Positions 7,560-16,152 of a stretch of 27,542 bases of DNA are shown here, piece after piece. The translations under genes and the position numbers were made by a program. Within the stretch, counting starts at the first letter, position 1. Each line of letters begins with the position of its first letter. Source of the DNA: an uncultured Oscillibacter sp. (GTDB lineage Bacteria > Bacillota > Clostridia > Oscillospirales > Oscillospiraceae). The stretch covers positions 1 to 27,542 of the forward strand of contig CAJTJA010000030.1 of NCBI GenBank assembly GCA_910576845.1. Reading direction: 5' to 3'. Under the pieces are notes generated by a model. The model was not told where the DNA came from. It was given only the letters and a program-made list of their open reading frames with translations, and did not search any database.

Positions 7560-8203
7560 GGTCTGTTCACAGCCCTTTCCAGCATACGCTCCGCATAAGC
7601 CATATCCTGCGGAATATTGATATCCACCGCCTCAACATCTGAAACGGGCAAAAACTTGATGCGGTCCCCATACACGGAACCATTCCTCAGGGCTACCTCC
7701 CTTTTAAACACAAAGAGTCCCATCTCCAAACACACCGGTTCGATATCCTGGGAACGCTTCAGATCATCCCGGTCAAAATTGATAGGGCGTCCCTGATACC
7801 ATCCATATGTATGGTGCTCCGTCACTCCAACCGCGCTGTCATAGCCGTCCGCCGCCACCGCATCAATCGCTGCTTGGATGCTTTGAGCGGAGAGAAACGG
7901 ATTTGTAACGTGAGCATACACATAAATATCTGCGGAAATATCCCGCAGCACGGAAAAAACAATCTCCTGCCGCTGCACAGAAAAGCGGTCCAGTTCCGCG
8001 CTCCGCTTGAAAAACCTCACACCCTCGGGGAGATAGGAGCATATTTTTTCATCGCTGCAGTATACGGTAGTTTCCAGGCCCGGCATAGCGGACAAGGTGT
8101 CAAGCAAATACCGGCACAACGGCTTGCCGCGGAGATCCGCCAGATTTTTATTGGGAAACCGCTCGTTATTTAATTTAATCGGTACAACCACCTGAATTTT
8201 CAT
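7556..8203 (-). CDS. Acylneuraminate/KDO cytidylyltransferase-like protein (CMP-sugar synthetase family)
   Basis: 215 residues of the NeuA-like cytidylyltransferase family, which activate keto-deoxy sugar acids with CTP to give CMP-sugars. The N-terminal nucleotide loop reads PIKLNNERFPNKNL in place of the classical PARGGSKGIPxKN, keeping the P-x-K-N end. YVYAHVTNPFL, a HVTNPF form of the usual ATSPL/TSPF segment, and VDINIPQDMAYAERML, the usual DIDxxxDxxxAE C-terminal motif, support the family. ATG at 8203 with AAGGG ten bases upstream. It lies between a DRE-TIM aldolase and a KdsC-like phosphatase. The sugar is unknown; the altered loop may reflect an unusual substrate. Confidence 0.82.
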   Translation of the reverse strand: MKIQVVVPIKLNNERFPNKNLADLRGKPLCRYLLDTLSAMPGLETTVYCSDEKICSYLPEGVRFFKRSAELDRFSVQRQEIVFSVLRDISADIYVYAHVTNPFLSAQSIQAAIDAVAADGYDSAVGVTEHHTYGWYQGRPINFDRDDLKRSQDIEPVCLEMGLFVFKREVALRNGSVYGDRIKFLPVSDVEAVDINIPQDMAYAERMLERAVNRP

Positions 8204-8219
8204 GCAGCATCAACCCTTT

Positions 8220-9839
8220 CTATACAGCCTCTTCAAAGCGGCTCGGCGTGATAAAACGAATATCAATATGTCCGCGGTTACTCTGCGCAAACCGGCGGAG
8301 GTGCTCCTCCAGCTCCCGGTTTACAACTTCAAACTGCGCCCCGCATCTAGGCTCCATATCCGAATCGTTAAAATAATTCGCCGTCTCCATGCTGAAACCA
8401 TCCATGCCAGCAATTCGTATTTTCCCCGTCCCCGTGCAAGACAGCAGGTTCAAAAGCATCAAAGCGGAATTATCAAAATAATTCCCCGATTCTGCGATAC
8501 ATCTTGTGTAGTTAAAGATATGCTCCGCGCCTGTCCGCGCCTCCACATTTGATGTCAGAAGAATGTCCATTCCCTTCGGGATATCCGGCAGCTTCTGGTA
8601 CCTCCGGTCATTGCCAAAAAAGGCGTATCCCTCTTGGGAAAAAACAAAATTCACTGAAATAATGACGGGATTCTCGCGCTGAATATAATTTTCAATATTT
8701 TTTTTGTGTGTAATGACGGTATTGCCTGCCGCAATCAGCAAAACCGGTCTGCCGGAAAGTTGCTTTTTCAGCCAATCTATCGATTGATTGTCATCGTAAG
8801 GCATGGAAAAATAGTTTTTATATATCCTTTGAATATTATCGTAATCGTAGCGCTGTCTTTTCGGTTCCTCAATCAGAGAAAGAATCTTTCGAATATCCTT
8901 GGAGGCCAGCCGGAATTTGCTGGTCAAATAAATCACGTTATTCGGATGCGCCTGATAAATTCCTGCCATAAAGGCCGGGAGAGAGTAGCCCCACGGATGG
9001 TCCTGCTTAAACCCTCCGATAAACTCATCCGCCGCGTCTAAAAGCTGATCAAATTCATAATTTCTGCCGTGCTTTTGATTGAGATAATGCGCAACCAGCT
9101 CCGTCCCCAGATTACCCGCACATTTTCCCATTCCCTCCAAGGTGGCGTCAAGAATCAATTTCCTGCGGCCCTGGCAGAGCTTTACACAGCGCTGCGCCAG
9201 AGCAAAGGCCATCTGCATATTATTATGGCCATGAAAATCAATGGCAATATGGCGGTTCAGTTCTGAATCAACCAAGGAAAAAATTCGATCCAGATCGTCC
9301 TGGTACATGGAACCGTAAGTATCCACAATTCCAAAAGAAACCGGCAGAATCTCATTGGCCAGCGCGATCAGAGACAACAGCTCAGAGACAGAATATCCCA
9401 CTGTGTTCACGCATTGGAAGTAAAGCGGATATCCCCGCCCTTTAATTTCCAGCATTTCCCTTTTCAAGGTTTCCCGATTTTCCAAAAAATCTTTTTTGGT
9501 AAAACCATAGCGGATTCCAACGTTAATCTTTTCCGGTGCCGCCGGGAGGTCTTCCGCCGCATAATAACCGTAATCAATAAAGAGGGTATATCGCTGCCCG
9601 GTCCCCTCCGGAAGCAGGGACTCCGCCTGTTCTATCCGGCGGAAAAACGTGCTGTCGCCTGACCAGGCGGCATTTTCACGCAAAAAGCCGATTTCAATGA
9701 TATCAATCCGGGCACTGTTCAGCCTTCTGACAATGCCGCTCACTTGGCCGTCGCGGAATGCGCAGTCAATCAGCCGTCCCCCATCCCGCAGGGTACAATC
9801 TAAAATTTCAATCTGGTTTGAATTTATGTCCTGTATCAT
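8220..9839 (-). CDS. DRE-TIM aldolase (4-hydroxy-2-oxovalerate aldolase-like) fused to a C-terminal MptE/DUF115-like domain
   Basis: 539 residues. Residues 10-320 are an HMGL-like/DRE-TIM barrel: LDCTLRDGGRL with the RDG triad at 18-20, the metal-binding HxH in DFHGHNN (His203, His205), and EGMGKCAGNLGTE at about 235-247, matching the glycine-rich loop of 4-hydroxy-2-oxovalerate aldolases. Those enzymes cleave or form 4-hydroxy-2-oxo acids using pyruvate and an aldehyde. Residues about 362-530 form a second domain (GRPVLLIAAGNT, IISVNFVF, IRIAGMDGFS) with the layout of MptE/DUF115-type proteins. It is immediately upstream of the CMP-transferase and KdsC-like genes, so a role in building the carbon skeleton of a ketoacid sugar is attractive. 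The domain family is well supported; the reaction is inferred. ATG at 9839 follows GGAGGGAAGG. An A8 run (8698-8705 as T8) lies in the C-terminal part. Confidence 0.8.
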   Translation of the reverse strand: MIQDINSNQIEILDCTLRDGGRLIDCAFRDGQVSGIVRRLNSARIDIIEIGFLRENAAWSGDSTFFRRIEQAESLLPEGTGQRYTLFIDYGYYAAEDLPAAPEKINVGIRYGFTKKDFLENRETLKREMLEIKGRGYPLYFQCVNTVGYSVSELLSLIALANEILPVSFGIVDTYGSMYQDDLDRIFSLVDSELNRHIAIDFHGHNNMQMAFALAQRCVKLCQGRRKLILDATLEGMGKCAGNLGTELVAHYLNQKHGRNYEFDQLLDAADEFIGGFKQDHPWGYSLPAFMAGIYQAHPNNVIYLTSKFRLASKDIRKILSLIEEPKRQRYDYDNIQRIYKNYFSMPYDDNQSIDWLKKQLSGRPVLLIAAGNTVITHKKNIENYIQRENPVIISVNFVFSQEGYAFFGNDRRYQKLPDIPKGMDILLTSNVEARTGAEHIFNYTRCIAESGNYFDNSALMLLNLLSCTGTGKIRIAGMDGFSMETANYFNDSDMEPRCGAQFEVVNRELEEHLRRFAQSNRGHIDIRFITPSRFEEAV

Positions 9840-9894
9840 GGTCCTTCCCTCCGTATCGGAACCAAACAGCTGTCAAAGATAAAGCCGGCAATGA

Positions 9895-9965
9895 CTAAGG
9901 CTTGTTTAAAAAACAGCAGAATGCCCACAAGCATGAGATTTTTTGCCAGGCAAGGCAATTTCCCG
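9895..9965. repeat. Diverged intergenic repeat, copy C
   Basis: Bases 9895-9913 match 6139-6157 at 15 of 19 positions. The right part (GCCAGGCAAGGCAATT, 9945-9960) resembles the other copies only if gaps are allowed, so this is the weakest copy. The surrounding spacer 9840-10065 shows no convincing promoter or terminator on the minus strand. Confidence 0.35.
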
Positions 9966-10065
9966 TGAAAATTCTAACAGAATTCAAAGGAGCATCCATG
10001 AAACGCCAGCCGGCAAGGACGCTTCAAATCAACCTCACCCGCTCAAATAGAAGCCGCTTGGATTT

Positions 10066-10965
10066 TCAGCGGTCAAACATCTCGCAAAAGCGTTTTGGAT
10101 CATAAAAGAATTCAAAATTTGCATTAATTTTCTCTACAGGCCAGTCCCACCATTTAATTCTTAAAAAGGCGTCAATCATCTCTTTTGGATAACGGTAACG
10201 AATCACTCTGGCCGGCACACCGCCGGCAACCGCATAGGGTTCAACATCATGTGTAACCACTGCGCCGGCCCCTATAATCGCACCGTCTCCAATATTCTTG
10301 CCTTCTATCAGCGTAACGTTCGCTCCGATCCATACATCATTTCCAATTTCGGAGCGTTCACCCTTCAGCTTCACCTTGCTTTCCATTGAGAATATTTCCT
10401 CATTCGCAATTATAGGCGCCAAATATGCTATTGGATACGTCGTCACAAAATCCATCTTATGATTTTGCTGAATCCTTGCCGTTCCATTAATCGAGCAATA
10501 CCGGCCAATCCTACTCACGCATTGTCCAAGCAGGTCGTCATCCCGAAGAGTGTCATATCCATAGGTCCCGCGGCCTACCCAGCAGCCGTTATATTCCATG
10601 TCCTCGTGCCATATCGAATGATCAAGCAAACGCGTGTAGTCCCGGTTGGCCTCAAAGCCGCTGTTTTTCAAAAAAAGCCTGACCTCTTCGGCCATAGTCG
10701 TAACAATTACATAATGTTTCTTTACGTCCAGCGCGTCCGGCGTACAAAGCGGCTTTCCGCAGAATGTATCGGTCCTAGGCCGTGAACTGACAAAAAATCT
10801 GCATTGCAGGCGAAAGGATTCCAGTACCTCCCGGGCAATGGCGGCCTGATCCCTTGTCCCCCATATTACAAGCTCTCTTCCTTCAATCCAAGGAATCGCG
10901 TCTCTCATTTGCAGCAGAAATGTTTTCCTCATAATGTTCATTTCTTCTGTTTTCGATATCTCCAT
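10066..10965 (-). CDS. CatB-type hexapeptide acetyltransferase with N-terminal Rossmann-like module
   Basis: 299 residues from the ATG at 10965, 25 bases after the upstream stop. The frame runs open further upstream but only over the end of the preceding gene. GAAAGAAGG lies about 13 bases before the ATG; ATGs at 10941 and 10932 are alternatives. Residues about 29-115 form the Rossmann-like module (ELVIWGTRDQAAIAREVL, CRFFVSSRP, YVIVTTMAEE). Residues 130-270 are a left-handed beta-helix of CatB/VatD type: IGRYCSING, SEIGNDVWIGANVTLIEG, IGDGAIIGAGAVVTHDV, YAVAGGVPARVIRYRYP. It likely moves an acetyl group from acetyl-CoA to a sugar amino or hydroxyl group. It closes a run of closely spaced assembly genes and is followed by a 226-base spacer. 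Confidence 0.85.
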   Translation of the reverse strand: MEISKTEEMNIMRKTFLLQMRDAIPWIEGRELVIWGTRDQAAIAREVLESFRLQCRFFVSSRPRTDTFCGKPLCTPDALDVKKHYVIVTTMAEEVRLFLKNSGFEANRDYTRLLDHSIWHEDMEYNGCWVGRGTYGYDTLRDDDLLGQCVSRIGRYCSINGTARIQQNHKMDFVTTYPIAYLAPIIANEEIFSMESKVKLKGERSEIGNDVWIGANVTLIEGKNIGDGAIIGAGAVVTHDVEPYAVAGGVPARVIRYRYPKEMIDAFLRIKWWDWPVEKINANFEFFYDPKRFCEMFDR

Positions 10966-10990
10966 GCAAAAATAATATCCTTCTTTCCTT

Positions 10991-12301
10991 TTATCCGAAC
11001 AAGGTGTCAAAATCCACCCTCTCGAAGATTTCCAGACGTCCTCCCCTGGTCGCGTTGTATATCCTAAAGCCGCGTTCTTTCGCATACTGTCTTGCCGCAG
11101 CGAGGGAAACCGCCGTCTCGCGCTCCTCCTGTTCAACCACGGAAGCGGTCACATATTCATCACCGTTTTCATTTGAGAGATACCCCGCGGAAAAATGATT
11201 ATTCTGCCCTTTATAGCTGAAACTGTTATCCACACCGTACAAATACACTTCAGAACAGCCCAAATACGCGGCAAGCTGTATACACGTATACATAACGTTC
11301 CCGCCCACATAGGCGCCGCAGGAAAAGTCCCTGCTGAAAGCGGGCGGGCGGTCTTCCCGCACGTCCAGCATCGACAAATGGAATTTCAGAAACGCCGGGT
11401 TTGAATCGTCCGCCAGGCAGCCGTCCGCTATCAGCATGCGGTCAACCTTGCTGCTGCCCAGCAGGTCATGCTTCCATTCATCAAAGCCATATTTGTATTG
11501 ACATACATAATAATCCGGCCGCCATACCGTCATCTTAAATGCTCTAATAATCCCGTTTACGCTGATACAGATCTCATGGTTTTCCGCCAGGGTATCTAAA
11601 TCCGCAATCCGCAGGCTGGGACCCGTGCCAAGAATAAAGCAGCGTTTCCCTTTATGAATATTCTCAAGCGCCTTTATGTCCGGGCTGCGGTATTGCGGAA
11701 CCTGGTACAAAAAGTCATAAAGATTCACCAAATTTTTTTGAGGCAATTCTCGGAAATCATACTTGTCGCTTGTCAGGTACAAGCTGTTTTCACGGAGCTC
11801 CTCCAAATTTCCTATGCAGTCTGCATAGCGGTCCTCCAAAATCTTTATCAGCCGCGCCTTCGCCGTACTCTCCGGGATAATCTTAACCCTGCGGTCCCGG
11901 CGGCCGGCAAAATAATCCAGCAGACAGATACTGAGGAGATTCAGCCCATATAAATAAACCATCCCCTCCTTGTGTATCCGTCCGGCCGCAATGGTCACAA
12001 GGTCCCGAACTCCGTCATAGGTAATTTCCTGCGGCAGTTCTCTCAAAGACAGATACGCCGCGTTCATATCCGATAATCTCTGTTCAATTTCCGCATAACC
12101 AAAGTATGGTGTAACAATTACGACGCATCCCGGATATTTCTCCAGATAGGTTTCAAAACTGACAATCGGAATATCCTGATACCGTTTTCCCTGAAGTTCT
12201 GGGTTCATGTCGATAAACGCTCGAACTCCCTGACCGTTCAGGAAACGATGAATGAGCTTCCCTCTGGCTCCGCAGCCCCAAATGCAAAAATCCAACCGCA
12301 T
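10991..12301 (-). CDS. MptE/DUF115-like (motility accessory factor-related) protein with N-terminal Rossmann-like module
   Basis: 436 residues. Residues 1-85 form the Rossmann-like module (FCIWGCGARGKLIHRFL, RAFIDMNPE, VVIVTPYFG). A second, weaker alpha/beta segment covers about 110-195. From about residue 217, GKRCFILGTGPSLRIADLD begins an MptE/DUF115-like domain, ending in GGNVMYTCIQLAAYLGCSEVYLYGVDNSF and FRIYNATRGGRLEIFERVDF. Proteins with this fold include the Maf family, linked to adding nonulosonates to flagellin, and the GT42 sialyltransferases have a similar GxGPSL opening. It may therefore transfer the CMP-activated sugar from the genes at 7047-9839. That is inference; a nucleotide-sugar transferase of other specificity is possible. 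ATG at 12301 with GGAG seven bases upstream. Confidence 0.78.
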   Translation of the reverse strand: MRLDFCIWGCGARGKLIHRFLNGQGVRAFIDMNPELQGKRYQDIPIVSFETYLEKYPGCVVIVTPYFGYAEIEQRLSDMNAAYLSLRELPQEITYDGVRDLVTIAAGRIHKEGMVYLYGLNLLSICLLDYFAGRRDRRVKIIPESTAKARLIKILEDRYADCIGNLEELRENSLYLTSDKYDFRELPQKNLVNLYDFLYQVPQYRSPDIKALENIHKGKRCFILGTGPSLRIADLDTLAENHEICISVNGIIRAFKMTVWRPDYYVCQYKYGFDEWKHDLLGSSKVDRMLIADGCLADDSNPAFLKFHLSMLDVREDRPPAFSRDFSCGAYVGGNVMYTCIQLAAYLGCSEVYLYGVDNSFSYKGQNNHFSAGYLSNENGDEYVTASVVEQEERETAVSLAAARQYAKERGFRIYNATRGGRLEIFERVDFDTLFG

Positions 12302-12326
12302 ATGGCATCTCCAGTCCTGTCAGTTT

Positions 12327-14987
12327 TCACTCCTTGTGCAGAATCCAGCCGTTAAACAGGCCATCCTGTACGTGGTCGTTATAAGACAAATTTTCCCGTA
12401 TCTCCAACCGGAACTTATGTCGCGCCGCCAGCTCCGCGAAAAACGCATCGTCGAACCACTGCTCCCACTCCTCAACTTCCAGCAGACCCTTCGCATGGCG
12501 GTTCTTATCAATGACAATCACCTTTCCGCCGGGTTTTGTTATGCGCAGCAGCTCCTTTACCGCATTTTCAGCGCAAATCGCGTGTTCCAGCGCTTCCGCC
12601 ACATATACGATCTCAAACATTTCATCCTCATAAGGGATTTGGAGCAGGCTTCCCTGCCGCTTTTCCACCGCCGCAGGAATCTTTCTCATCACTTTTTCCG
12701 AAATGTCCGCACAGCTAAATTTAATCGTTCTCTCCGCAGTATCCTTCAACAAATTGCGGAGATAACAGCCCTTGCCGCAGCCAACATCGCATACATGCAG
12801 AGCCGGAGCCTCCGCATTCAAAATCTCCTCCAGCACCAGACGGTAACGGCCGTCCTCTCTGCCAATCGTCTCATAAAAGGAATCCGCCTGCTCCTCAAAT
12901 TCCAGCCGGCAGCGCCAGGACAGGGCGTCCAGGAAATACTTCACCGCCCAGCTGATCTCACTGTCCACAAAATAAGCGGGATATTCTTCCGCATCTGCCG
13001 CACTGACGTCCCCTTTGACCGCATAGCTGCCGTACCAGCCGCCGGACTCGTTTTGCAGGGAGCACGCATATCGGAATGCCCGATTTCCCTTTTCCAGCTC
13101 CCCCAGCTTATACCACACAAGCGCAAACTGGAAAAGGCCTGTGGAACACACCCAATTTACATTTTTATAAGCCGGTATGCTCCCATCCGCACGCTGAAGC
13201 GCGGCAATCTTTTCCATCGCTTCCCTGGCCAGCCCGCTTTCTCCAATATCGCACAGCGCTTCCAGCACATACGCATAAAAATGGGACAGAAGGCCGAAAT
13301 TTAAAATTTCTTCCCTGCGATTTTCCAAATAATAGCGCTTCACCCGATCGGCTGCCTCCGCATAGCGGGAAACATTATAAATTTCTGCCGCCGTATACAA
13401 AGGCTCCAGGCAGTACAAATGGATCAGGTCCGAGCATTCTTCCGCAGGCCACATTCTCTGATCCGGCGTGGTCATGCGCCCATCTTCTTCTATGTTGCGG
13501 AGCAGCCAGTCACATCCCCGTTTAATGGGCTCATCGACAGCAGGGTCCAGGCCCCTCACCGCCAGCAGGCCTTTCAGCACCTGCGCCGTATCAAACACAT
13601 AGGGCGCGGCGTCTTCCGTGTCGTACCAGGAACCGTCTCCCTTTTGTATGAGGCAAAGCCATTTGGCGTAAGACAACGCTAAATCCCGATAGCCCCAGCG
13701 CAGCAATGTTGGGATATAATACCCCGTCACCTCCGGATAGGATTTTGGCAGAGCGGTATTGTTGATAATACCCTCCCCCGGAATGGAATGGTTCAGCATC
13801 CAGGCTTCCGCTTTTTGAAATATCTCTACATAATCCAGGCTTCCGCTCAGGGAGCCCTTGGTTATCTTCTGAAACATATCCATAAACAGAAAAAAGTCCT
13901 GAATTCCCGCATCCTCCAGCTGCTTTGCCAAGACCGCGGCAATTCTGCTGCCGGTAGAAATGACAATCTGAAAATCCTTGTAAATAGCCTTCAGCCGCTC
14001 AAAGGAAATGACCGGAACGCCGTCTATCAGAGTCCCTGTCAAAGCCCCGTTGTTGTCAACAAAGCAATGAACACGTTCCTTTCCGAAATACTCCAGCGCC
14101 TTGCGGCCATATACCCCTGCGCCAAATAAAATTATTTGTTTACTGCTATCCAACTTGAGCTCTCCTCTCGCAATTTTATCCAACCAGTGCAGGTATTTAG
14201 GCAGGACGCCTCCCGGAAAAAACCGGCCGCGCCGCTTCCACATATCCCAGCTGGAATATCTCCACATATCCAGGAAGAGCACTTCCTTTTCGTGGACATC
14301 CGCTCTTTCCAAAAGAAAATCCAATTTCCGCAGCCTCAGCCGGTGGCGCTGAAAAGCCACCTCCCGCTGCTTGGTCACAGTCAGGCTGTTTCCGTGAAAA
14401 CGGTATTGATAAACACATTTTGGAACATGCAGAATGGGATATTTCTGGCTGATGCGCAGCCAGTAATCGTAGTCCTCCACCAATATCATATCCGGATCAT
14501 ACTCGCCCACCGTATCCAGAATCTCTCTTCGGTACAGAAAACAGGCTCCAATGGGGTCTTCCACATACAGCCGGTCTAATTCGGGAGACTGATGCGCCAA
14601 AGCAATTCCATCCTCATGAATGTAATCCATGTCACAGTATACCAGACCGTAACCGGGATGGGCGTCCAGCGCCCGGACCATAATCTCAATTGCCTCCGGC
14701 GCGTAACGGTTATCGTCCGAACTCCATGTAAGATATTCTCCGTGAGCGTGCTGAAAGCCCCTGTTCAAGGTGCGTGGAAGCTTTAAATTGACCGGATTTG
14801 TAAGGACGTGAATCCGGCTGTCCATCTCCGCATATTTCCGCATAATCTCTGAAGAGCCGTCTGCGGAGCAGTCGTCCACCAGCAGCAGTTCCCAATCCGG
14901 AAATGTCTGGTTCACCACGCTCTCTATAGACTCCGCCAAATATGCTTCCCCATTATAAACAGGAATGACAACACTTACCTTTGGCAT
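12327..14987 (-). CDS. Four-domain protein: GT2 glycosyltransferase, Rossmann-like module, alpha/alpha-barrel domain, SAM methyltransferase
   Basis: 886 residues, far longer than a single GT2 enzyme. Residues 1-225 are a GT-A family 2 glycosyltransferase: VSVVIPVYNGEAYLAESI, VDDCSADGS (38-46), WSSDDNRY (88-95) and VEDYDYW (170-176). Residues 283-370 are the Rossmann-like module (IILFGAGVYGRKALEYF, HCFVDNNG, IVISTGSR). Residues about 395-700 are helical with repeated Q-x2-(D/S)G(S/G) motifs (QKGDGSW 448-454, QRADGSI 598-604, QNESGGW 645-651), as in terpene-cyclase-like alpha/alpha barrels. Residues 730-825 are a class I methyltransferase (CDVGCGKGCYL 733-743, VAEALEHA). The frame is continuous and each domain looks intact. 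It probably adds a sugar and methylates the product; the barrel's job is unknown. The ATG at 14987 has only weak ribosome-site support, with GAGGGG about 13 bases upstream. Confidence 0.82.
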   Translation of the reverse strand: MPKVSVVIPVYNGEAYLAESIESVVNQTFPDWELLLVDDCSADGSSEIMRKYAEMDSRIHVLTNPVNLKLPRTLNRGFQHAHGEYLTWSSDDNRYAPEAIEIMVRALDAHPGYGLVYCDMDYIHEDGIALAHQSPELDRLYVEDPIGACFLYRREILDTVGEYDPDMILVEDYDYWLRISQKYPILHVPKCVYQYRFHGNSLTVTKQREVAFQRHRLRLRKLDFLLERADVHEKEVLFLDMWRYSSWDMWKRRGRFFPGGVLPKYLHWLDKIARGELKLDSSKQIILFGAGVYGRKALEYFGKERVHCFVDNNGALTGTLIDGVPVISFERLKAIYKDFQIVISTGSRIAAVLAKQLEDAGIQDFFLFMDMFQKITKGSLSGSLDYVEIFQKAEAWMLNHSIPGEGIINNTALPKSYPEVTGYYIPTLLRWGYRDLALSYAKWLCLIQKGDGSWYDTEDAAPYVFDTAQVLKGLLAVRGLDPAVDEPIKRGCDWLLRNIEEDGRMTTPDQRMWPAEECSDLIHLYCLEPLYTAAEIYNVSRYAEAADRVKRYYLENRREEILNFGLLSHFYAYVLEALCDIGESGLAREAMEKIAALQRADGSIPAYKNVNWVCSTGLFQFALVWYKLGELEKGNRAFRYACSLQNESGGWYGSYAVKGDVSAADAEEYPAYFVDSEISWAVKYFLDALSWRCRLEFEEQADSFYETIGREDGRYRLVLEEILNAEAPALHVCDVGCGKGCYLRNLLKDTAERTIKFSCADISEKVMRKIPAAVEKRQGSLLQIPYEDEMFEIVYVAEALEHAICAENAVKELLRITKPGGKVIVIDKNRHAKGLLEVEEWEQWFDDAFFAELAARHKFRLEIRENLSYNDHVQDGLFNGWILHKE

Positions 14988-15035
14988 ACCTTGATTATTT
15001 CCCCTCTCTCCGACACAGAGAAAGCGCCTGCCTTC

Positions 15036-16148
15036 TTATGCTTCATACAGCGCTTCCAACACCTTCGCCTGCTGCCTCACATCATAGCCGGCCGCTTTCG
15101 CCAGCTCAACTCCGCTGAGGCGTTCCCCGGAACCCTCAGCCGCTTCCTCCAGTGCGCGAAGCCACCCGGGAATCTCCAGGGGAATGCGGCAGACCTTGGA
15201 GGAGATCTCCACTTCCTCCGGTACATGCTCTGAAACAACACAGGGCAGCCCCGACGCAACCGCTTCTATCACCACGATGCCGAAACCCTCGAATTCAGAA
15301 GGCAGCAAAAAGCAATCCATCGCGGTCAAATAATTCTCCACATCCTGTCTCCATCCCAGAAAAAGCACGGCGCCATTCAAGCCATTTTTCCGAACCTGCT
15401 CTGTCAGGCTCTCTCTTCGCTCGCCGTCTCCCAGAATGATCAGCCTGCTGTTTTGATGGCTCCGGTGGAATTCCGCGAACATATCGATCAAAAAACTATG
15501 ATTTTTTTGATAGGAAAGCCTTCCGGCAGTTCCCAGGACCAAGGCGCGGCTGTCGATTCCCAGCTCACGCCGGACTTTCTCCCGCTTTAAAGGATCAAAA
15601 CGGAAGCGTTCCGCTTCAATTGCGTTTTTCATGATTCGGATGCGCTCTCTTGAAATCTGCCCGCCGAAAAGCCAGCCGGCCGCTTTCCTGGAACAGGCCC
15701 AATAGTCGGTGGCCAAATCCGGAGAAAAAACCCGCTTTATCTCCTCATGCCGCTTGACCAGCATCGCCTGCTTCTCTTCATCCTCTTCATCAACGCCGGT
15801 GGAATGCGCATGGACAATCACCTTGGGAATCCCAGCCTCCTTCGCAAGCTCCTCAAGCAAAAACCCGGTCCAGTAGCTGGTGTGCAAATGAAGGGCGTCA
15901 TATTGATTCTGAAAAACATGCCGAATGTTTTTGATAAAGCCGTCCCTGTCCTGCGCGGCCGTCACCGGCAGAGGCCACACTTTATAGGAAAGGCTGCGGT
16001 ATGGCTCCGCTTTCTCCAGGCCGGTGTTCTGTGTCAGGAACTCAAACCGAAACCTGCTTTGATCCATATGGCGGTAATGGCTGAATATATAAGCGTCAAT
16101 CCCCCCAAAACCAGGAGGCGTCAAATGAAGAACTCGAACGGGTTTCAT
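15036..16148 (-). CDS. GT4 family glycosyltransferase
   Basis: 370 residues from the ATG at 16148. GGAG lies seven bases before it, and it starts four bases after the GT32 stop. A longer reading to 16256 would only run over the GT32 end. MKPVRVLHLTPPGFGGIDAYIF is the GT4 N-terminal glycine loop. LGTAGRLSYQKNHSFLIDMF begins the donor domain, LIILGDGERRESL and VLFLGWRQDVENYL follow, and EGFGIVVIE is the retaining GT-B E-x7-E motif. It transfers a sugar from a nucleotide donor at the cytoplasmic membrane or in the cytoplasm; no membrane segment is seen. Unlike its neighbours it has no obvious Rossmann-like module. Confidence 0.93.
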   Translation of the reverse strand: MKPVRVLHLTPPGFGGIDAYIFSHYRHMDQSRFRFEFLTQNTGLEKAEPYRSLSYKVWPLPVTAAQDRDGFIKNIRHVFQNQYDALHLHTSYWTGFLLEELAKEAGIPKVIVHAHSTGVDEEDEEKQAMLVKRHEEIKRVFSPDLATDYWACSRKAAGWLFGGQISRERIRIMKNAIEAERFRFDPLKREKVRRELGIDSRALVLGTAGRLSYQKNHSFLIDMFAEFHRSHQNSRLIILGDGERRESLTEQVRKNGLNGAVLFLGWRQDVENYLTAMDCFLLPSEFEGFGIVVIEAVASGLPCVVSEHVPEEVEISSKVCRIPLEIPGWLRALEEAAEGSGERLSGVELAKAAGYDVRQQAKVLEALYEA

Positions 16149-16152
16149 GTCG

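Noticed and set aside
9902..10105. Plus-strand frame with an internal ATG at 9998 preceded by AAAGGAG
   Set aside because: The ribosome-site match is good, but the 36-residue product is basic, has no known pattern and runs antisense into the acetyltransferase. Against an all-minus locus this is most likely chance.
12252..13304. 350-codon plus-strand open frame
   Set aside because: Antisense to the MptE-like start and the four-domain protein; no domain text and no ribosome site fitting an independent gene.
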